Assembly: GCA_027487845.1 (NCBI GenBank)
Contig: JAIYCV010000026.1
Coordinates: 310,001 to 374,000, forward strand
Source of the DNA: Flammeovirgaceae bacterium
GTDB lineage: Bacteria; Bacteroidota; Bacteroidia; Cytophagales; Cyclobacteriaceae
Reading direction: 5' to 3'
DNA length: 64,000 nucleotides
Below, in pieces: positions 58,365 through 64,000 of the stretch (position 1 is the first letter of the stretch; the number at the start of each line of letters is the position of its first letter). Under the pieces are notes generated by a model, which did not search any database, was not told where the DNA came from, and saw only the letters and a list, made by a program, of their open reading frames with translations. The position numbers and the translations under genes were made by a program.

Positions 58365-60929
58365 ATGAGCAATAGATTTCTGCAGACACAAATTAACAAC
58401 CTAGCTTCAGGTTACTTCTCTGATTGGGGTGCATTAGATGAATGCTTTCAAAATAATGCAGGCGCAAAAGAATCATGGAAGCAATTGCTTACCAACATCG
58501 ATACGTTAGGTGTGGAAGAACTCAAAACACGCCAACAAGAGCTACTGAAATTATTGCAAGAGAATGGTGTTACTTATAACGTGTATGGCGATACAAACGG
58601 GTTAAACAGACCTTGGTTATTGGATACAATACCGTTGGTGATTTCTGCTGTCGACTGGCGCATAATAGAACGTGGCATGAAGCAACGCGCATTTGTGCTT
58701 AATAAGATTCTTGACGATTTGTATGGCGAACGCACCTTGTTAAAGAATGGAATTATCCCACCAGAACTCATCTATTCACATCCAGGTTTTCTTCGTCCAT
58801 GCGATAAAATAAAACTATCAGGCCAACACCAACTACCACTCTATTCGGCCGACCTTTCAAGAGGACCCGATGATAAAGTGTGGGTAATTAAAGATCGCGC
58901 ACAAGCCCCTTCGGGCATGGGCTACGCATTGGAAAATAGAAGTGCATTGAGCCGCATGGTGCCCGAATTATTTCAACATCATCATGTGCCCAAGTTGGGA
59001 GGTTTCTTCAACAACATGATGCAAGCGTTGATTCAAATAGCACCTCAAGGAAAAGAAAATCCACGCATCGTTTTATTAACACCGGGTCCACGAAACGAAA
59101 CGTACTTTGAACATGCATATCTCGCATCGTATTTGGGAATTACGCTCGTGCAAGGCGAAGACCTGATTATGCGCGATAGTTTTGTTTGGATAAAAACAGT
59201 TGACGGATTAGAGAAAGTTGATATTATTTTACGCAGAGTTGATGATACCTTCTGCGACCCCTTGGAGCTCCGTGAAGATTCGCAGCTTGGCATACCTGGT
59301 TTGTTGCAAGCTGTCCGCAAAGGCAATGTGGCAGTGGCCAATCCGCTTGGAAGTAGTATACTTGAAAACACAGGGTTGATGGCGTTTATGCATGGTGCCT
59401 TCAAGCATTTTCTCAACGAAGATCCCATCATTCCGATGATTGCCACCTGGTGGTGTGGGCAAAAAAAGGAAATGGACCATGTGATCGATCATATTGACTC
59501 GCTCGTAATCAAAAGCACACAACGGTTAAGTGGTTTTAAAACAGTTATGGGAAGTCACCTTTCTAAAGTTGAGAAAGAAGAACTCATCAGAAAAATAAAA
59601 TTTGAGCCGTTTAAATATGTGGGGCAGGAAGAAGTGCAGTTTTCAACCTCACCTGTGTTCACAAAAGGTAAACTTGAACCACGCTTTACCGTCCTTCGGT
59701 CTTATCTAGTCGCTGGCAAAGATGAGGGTTATGAAATGATGCGCGGTGGCCTTACACGTTGTTCACCGGAGAAGGGAAGTTTCCTTGTCTCCAATCAGGA
59801 TGGTGGTATTTCAAAAGACACCTGGGTTGAAGCTACCTACAAAGACAACGCGCTTTCGGGGAAACAATCTACGCCAGATATGAAACGCAAGGCCGTGTTG
59901 CCCAGTCGTGCCGCGGAAAATTTATTTTGGGTAGGACGGTATACACAACGAGTAATTCGTACGTCTCGTTTCATTCGCATTGTATTGCGAAACTTAACTC
60001 AAACAGGGTTTTCGAATAATGAAAACGATTCGCAATCGCTCCGTGTGTTATTACAAACCGTTACGCACGTAACCGATACATATCCCGGGTTTGTTGATGA
60101 TGCTGATGACGAACTAAAAAATCCTTTACAGGAAATGCACCAACTGATTTGTAATCCCAATCGCATCGGCAGTATTCTTTTTACCTTGAACAACTTGCTG
60201 AAAGCAATGTATGCGGCACGCGATCGATGGACCGTTGATAGCTGGCGGATCATCGATGAAATAGAAAATATAAAGAGAAGGATAGCAGCGGTTGAACCGG
60301 ATGGCATCCGTCATGTGTTTTCGTTGCTTGACCAATTAACGGCTGGTTTGCTTTCGTTCGCAGAGATGACGCGCACAAGCATGTACCGTAGTGATGGCCG
60401 AACGATGTATCGCTCTGGTCAATTGATTGAAGAAATGCTGATGGAGTTAGCGCAGTTTAAATCTATGCTGACCACACAGCACGAGGAGAGTGTTGAGTTT
60501 CAATTATTAGAATCTGTTTTGTTAAGCAACCAAAATCTTTCCTCTTACCGATCGGTGTATCGCACCACATTAAATGTGGTGCCAGCCATCGACTTACTAT
60601 TTTTAAACAGTCAGAACCCGACCTCCATTTTTTCGCAATTAGAAGGCCTTTTAAAATATACCAGAAACTTGGCACAAAAGGAAGGAAACACAAACGACAA
60701 TGAAATTTCGCGATTGGTGTTTGAATGTTACAGTCAAGTGCGTTTAATGAACATTGATACGTTGGTTAAGGCAGATGAAGAAAGTGGTTTGCGGGAAGAA
60801 CTCTATAAATTTTGCGATCAACTACTGCTGCAAATTTCTGCGATATCAGCGAAGCTAAGCTCTACCTACTTTAGCCACACCACGTACAGTCACCAAAGCG
60901 ATAGAGAAGGTTTTCAATTTGAAGTGTAG
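58365..60929 (+). CDS. circularly permuted ATP-grasp + alpha-E (DUF403) domain protein
   Basis: 854 aa; VYGDTNGLNRPWLLDTIP, VWVIKDRAQAPSGMGYALENR, C-terminal LPSRAAENLFWVGRYTQRVIRTSR (alpha-E). Confidence 0.9.
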   Translation: MSNRFLQTQINNLASGYFSDWGALDECFQNNAGAKESWKQLLTNIDTLGVEELKTRQQELLKLLQENGVTYNVYGDTNGLNRPWLLDTIPLVISAVDWRIIERGMKQRAFVLNKILDDLYGERTLLKNGIIPPELIYSHPGFLRPCDKIKLSGQHQLPLYSADLSRGPDDKVWVIKDRAQAPSGMGYALENRSALSRMVPELFQHHHVPKLGGFFNNMMQALIQIAPQGKENPRIVLLTPGPRNETYFEHAYLASYLGITLVQGEDLIMRDSFVWIKTVDGLEKVDIILRRVDDTFCDPLELREDSQLGIPGLLQAVRKGNVAVANPLGSSILENTGLMAFMHGAFKHFLNEDPIIPMIATWWCGQKKEMDHVIDHIDSLVIKSTQRLSGFKTVMGSHLSKVEKEELIRKIKFEPFKYVGQEEVQFSTSPVFTKGKLEPRFTVLRSYLVAGKDEGYEMMRGGLTRCSPEKGSFLVSNQDGGISKDTWVEATYKDNALSGKQSTPDMKRKAVLPSRAAENLFWVGRYTQRVIRTSRFIRIVLRNLTQTGFSNNENDSQSLRVLLQTVTHVTDTYPGFVDDADDELKNPLQEMHQLICNPNRIGSILFTLNNLLKAMYAARDRWTVDSWRIIDEIENIKRRIAAVEPDGIRHVFSLLDQLTAGLLSFAEMTRTSMYRSDGRTMYRSGQLIEEMLMELAQFKSMLTTQHEESVEFQLLESVLLSNQNLSSYRSVYRTTLNVVPAIDLLFLNSQNPTSIFSQLEGLLKYTRNLAQKEGNTNDNEISRLVFECYSQVRLMNIDTLVKADEESGLREELYKFCDQLLLQISAISAKLSSTYFSHTTYSHQSDREGFQFEV

Positions 60930-60930
60930 T

Positions 60931-61809
60931 ATGCGATATAAAATAAAACATATAACCGAATATCGCTACCAAGAAATGGTAAGCACAGGCCACAATCGCT
61001 TGTGTTTAGTGCCACTTACGTGGGATCAGCAGAAATGTATTTCATACAATGTTAAGATTTCGCCAACACCCGATGAGCAAGTCTATCGAACCGATTTTTT
61101 TGGTAACACTGTACTTTTCATTTCTAACTATAAAGAACATTCACAACTTGAGATAGTATCAGAAAGTTTAGTTGATATTCAGAATCGCAGCAATGCCGAT
61201 CGTGCATTTAGTTCAACCATTTTATGGAAAGACGTAAAAAACCTTTTAACGCAACAACCCGATGTATATGCCGATGTAGCACAATACACGTTGCCTTCGC
61301 TTCACGTTCCCTATAGTGAAGTGATAAAGAATTTTGCGCAAGACTGTTTTGCCGATAATGTTACGCTTTGGAATGGTTGCCAATTGTTGATGCAAAAAAT
61401 TTATAGCGCCATCGAGTTTAAGCCAGGGTTCACAACAGTGAATACACCTGTTGAATCGGTTGTGAAATTGCGCAAAGGCGTTTGCCAGGATTTTGCTCAC
61501 TTAATGATAGCAAGCTTACGCAACCTTGGTTTGCCAGCGCGGTACGTAAGCGGTTATATAGAAACCCTTCCGCCACCAGGCAAAGAAAAACTTGTAGGCT
61601 CCGATGCCTCTCATGCTTGGGTGGCAGTTTACTTTCCTGAGATTGGCTGGGTAGAATTTGATCCAACCAATAATTTACTTCCTTCTTATAAACACATAAC
61701 CGTTGCCTTTGGCCGCGACTACTTTGATGTTGCTCCTGTGAAGGGAATCATCTTCAGCTCAGGCGGGCAGAGTATTTCGGTGAAGGTGGATGTGAATAGA
61801 ATGGAGTGA
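60931..61809 (+). CDS. transglutaminase family protein
   Basis: VVKLRKGVCQDFAHLMIASLRNLGLPARYVSGYIETL, DASHAWVAVYFPEIGWVEFDPTNN; start trimmed from 60919. Confidence 0.92.
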   Translation: MRYKIKHITEYRYQEMVSTGHNRLCLVPLTWDQQKCISYNVKISPTPDEQVYRTDFFGNTVLFISNYKEHSQLEIVSESLVDIQNRSNADRAFSSTILWKDVKNLLTQQPDVYADVAQYTLPSLHVPYSEVIKNFAQDCFADNVTLWNGCQLLMQKIYSAIEFKPGFTTVNTPVESVVKLRKGVCQDFAHLMIASLRNLGLPARYVSGYIETLPPPGKEKLVGSDASHAWVAVYFPEIGWVEFDPTNNLLPSYKHITVAFGRDYFDVAPVKGIIFSSGGQSISVKVDVNRME

Positions 61810-61976
61810 CGTGGAGGTCAGTAAAGACGTACCTGACCTTCTTACGTTGTTAAACATTGGGAGGTTACGAACACAACGTTTTTCAAAAAAGCCCTGCCGT
61901 TTTAAATTTTTCAAAAAACGCTCGTAAAAGACAAACCCAAAATGAACATCTCAAATACATACCTTTGCAATTAACT

Positions 61977-63377
61977 ATGGCCAAATCTAAAACTATATTT
62001 TTTTGTCAATCGTGTGGATATGAATCAGCGAAGTGGTTAGGCAAATGCCCGTCCTGTAATGCCTGGAATACTTTCGTGGAAGAAACTGTTGTAAAAGATG
62101 AGGCTAACAAAAATGAATGGCGGCAGGAATCTACCAAAAACCGCCAGCCTAAACCCAAAACGTTTTCTCAAATTGAGTCTACCAATGAGTTCCGAATTAT
62201 AACCACAGATCAAGAACTCAATCGCGTGTTAGGTGGCGGCATCGTACCCGGGTCGTTGATATTGATTGGAGGCGAACCCGGTATTGGCAAGTCAACATTA
62301 ATGCTACAAATTGGGTTGGCACTTACTAATTATAAAGTGCTTTATGTTTCGGGCGAAGAAAGCGAACAACAATTGAAAATGCGCGCGGAACGACTTACAC
62401 AGGTTCACCCTAGTGAGGGGCAAGGGGTGAGGTCAGAAACTTTTTATACACTTACCGAAACGAACACAAAAAACATTTTTGCCTCCATTGAAACACTCGA
62501 ACCCGATTTAGTGGTAGTAGATTCCATACAAACACTTCATTCACATTTAATTGAATCGGCAGCAGGAAGTGTTTCACAAGTGCGCCAATGTGCGGCTGAG
62601 TTAATGAAATACGCCAAGGAAACTGACACACCTGTTTTTTTAGTGGGCCATATTACAAAAGATGGTATGCTGGCTGGACCAAAGGTACTTGAGCATATGG
62701 TTGATACTGTTTTACAATTTGAAGGCGACCGCCATTTAACCTATCGGATTTTAAGAACCACTAAAAATCGGTTTGGGTCTACATCAGAAATTGGTATTTA
62801 CGAAATGCTAGGTTCTGGCTTGCGCGAAGTTTCCAATCCATCAGAAATATTAATTTCACAAAAAGAAGACAACATTAGCGGCATTACCATTGGCGCCACG
62901 CTAGAAGGGAATAGGCCTTTGTTGATTGAGATACAATCGCTCGTGAGTCCTGCATCATATGGAACGCCCCAACGCACGCCTACTGGTTTCGATCAGAAAC
63001 GGCTGAATATGCTACTGGCTGTTTTAGAAAAACGGTGTGGCTTCCGCATGGGTGCGCAAGATGTATTCTTGAATATGGCGGGCGGAATTACCGTAGAGGA
63101 TCCTGCAATCGACTTAGCGATTTGTATTTCTATTATTTCTTCCATGGAAGAAGTTCCCATCTCTGATAAAATTTGTTTTGCCGCAGAGATTGGTTTGGGT
63201 GGCGAACTGCGAGCCGTTAATCGAATTGAGCAACGCATTTCGGAAGCCGAAAAACTGGGCTTTGAAGAAATCTATATCTCGAAGTTTAGTCATAAGGCAC
63301 TTGATTTAGCTAAAACAAAAATCGAAGTGAGGTCGTTTGGCAAGTTGAGCGAAGTGTTTCAAGCACTGTTTAAATAA
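61977..63377 (+). CDS. radA: DNA repair protein RadA
   Basis: MAKSKTIFFCQSCGYESAKWLGKCPSCNAWNTF zinc finger, GGEPGIGKSTLMLQ Walker A, Lon-like C-terminus; start trimmed from 61857. Confidence 0.96.
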   Translation: MAKSKTIFFCQSCGYESAKWLGKCPSCNAWNTFVEETVVKDEANKNEWRQESTKNRQPKPKTFSQIESTNEFRIITTDQELNRVLGGGIVPGSLILIGGEPGIGKSTLMLQIGLALTNYKVLYVSGEESEQQLKMRAERLTQVHPSEGQGVRSETFYTLTETNTKNIFASIETLEPDLVVVDSIQTLHSHLIESAAGSVSQVRQCAAELMKYAKETDTPVFLVGHITKDGMLAGPKVLEHMVDTVLQFEGDRHLTYRILRTTKNRFGSTSEIGIYEMLGSGLREVSNPSEILISQKEDNISGITIGATLEGNRPLLIEIQSLVSPASYGTPQRTPTGFDQKRLNMLLAVLEKRCGFRMGAQDVFLNMAGGITVEDPAIDLAICISIISSMEEVPISDKICFAAEIGLGGELRAVNRIEQRISEAEKLGFEEIYISKFSHKALDLAKTKIEVRSFGKLSEVFQALFK

Positions 63378-64000
63378 CACTCGTATTTCCTTGTAAACCA
63401 CCCGTATGAACGACCAGTATTGTTGAGCCGCGTTCAAAATAACCCCTCGCTAGCAAATCAAAAATGCCAGCCATCATTTTGGCGGTGTAAACGTGATCTA
63501 ACGGAATGTGATATTTCGTTTCGAATGACTTTTTGAAATCTAAAAGTTGAGCTGTTGTCTTTGCATAACCACCGAAGTGGAAGTCGGTCATTATTTCCCA
63601 ATTCGAAAAATCAGTGTCAGCATACTCTTTCAAATTTGCTTTTACATCCTTCACTAAAAAATCTCCACTTTTTAAAGCCGAAAAACCAACCACTCTTTTC
63701 GAGTTACCAACACCAGCAATAATGCCAGCCATGGTCGCACCTGTGCCTACAGGCAAGCATAAATAATCAAACGCAAACTCTGTTTTTAATTGTTCGCCAA
63801 ATTCAGCACAGCCGTTAACGGCAAACTGATTGAATCCGCCTTCAGGTATCAAATAGAAATCCCCAAACTTTGTTTGAAGCTCATCTATAAAATCCTGTTC
63901 TGTTTTTTTGCGATAGGCCTCACGCGTAACAAAATGAAGTCGCATCCCCATTTCTTTTGCAAAAGTTAATGTGTGATTTAGAGGAAAAATTTCTTCGCCT
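63370..64000 (-). CDS. 1-aminocyclopropane-1-carboxylate deaminase / D-cysteine desulfhydrase-like PLP enzyme (5' end outside window)
   Basis: PVGTGATMAGIIAGV, HVYTAKMMAGIFDL, ILVVHTGGLQGN; reading frame open to window edge (GEEIFPLNHTLTFAKEMGMRL...). Confidence 0.85.
   Translation of the reverse strand, partial: GEEIFPLNHTLTFAKEMGMRLHFVTREAYRKKTEQDFIDELQTKFGDFYLIPEGGFNQFAVNGCAEFGEQLKTEFAFDYLCLPVGTGATMAGIIAGVGNSKRVVGFSALKSGDFLVKDVKANLKEYADTDFSNWEIMTDFHFGGYAKTTAQLLDFKKSFETKYHIPLDHVYTAKMMAGIFDLLARGYFERGSTILVVHTGGLQGNTSVI

Noticed and set aside
61960-61967. TACCTTTG as a Bacteroidota -7 promoter element (TAnnTTTG) upstream of radA
   Set aside because: Matches the consensus, but no convincing -33 TTTG at the right spacing, so not listed as a feature.
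1-64000. CRISPR arrays, tRNA/rRNA genes, prophage or complete IS elements
   Set aside because: None recognised by reading; no regularly spaced repeats, transposase or phage structural genes in the ORFs.

Overview
The window is a gene-dense chromosomal segment of a Bacteroidota (Cytophagales-like) bacterium. Most of it is housekeeping or core-type genes: gltB/gltD, an acyl-CoA ligase, proC, a SNF2 helicase, rbfA, tatC, rpiB, glyA, a DegQ/HtrA protease, a RlmI-like methyltransferase, gldB, uvrA and radA. I recognised no tRNA, rRNA, CRISPR array, prophage or classical IS. The most interesting signals are small. (1) A 512-bp unit at 57838-58349 holds a GxxExxY-family (PD-(D/E)XK-like) ORF bracketed by two near-identical hairpins (TGCCACGAATGCACGAAT...). 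It splits an otherwise tightly packed transglutaminase/DUF2126 - CP-ATP-grasp/alpha-E - transglutaminase operon, and the ORF has an in-frame TGA in its usually conserved N-terminus. (2) A scrapyard at 16961-17479 contains a frameshifted copy of the proC 3' end and, in antisense, a 60-nt copy of the 3' end of the transglutaminase gene located 44 kb away. (3) A ParE-like toxin has a 59-aa overlapping upstream partner missing from the ORF track. (4) An overlapping DUF4160/DUF2442 pair. (5) An apparent in-frame palindromic insertion in radA. All family calls come from reading the sequence; no searches were run.
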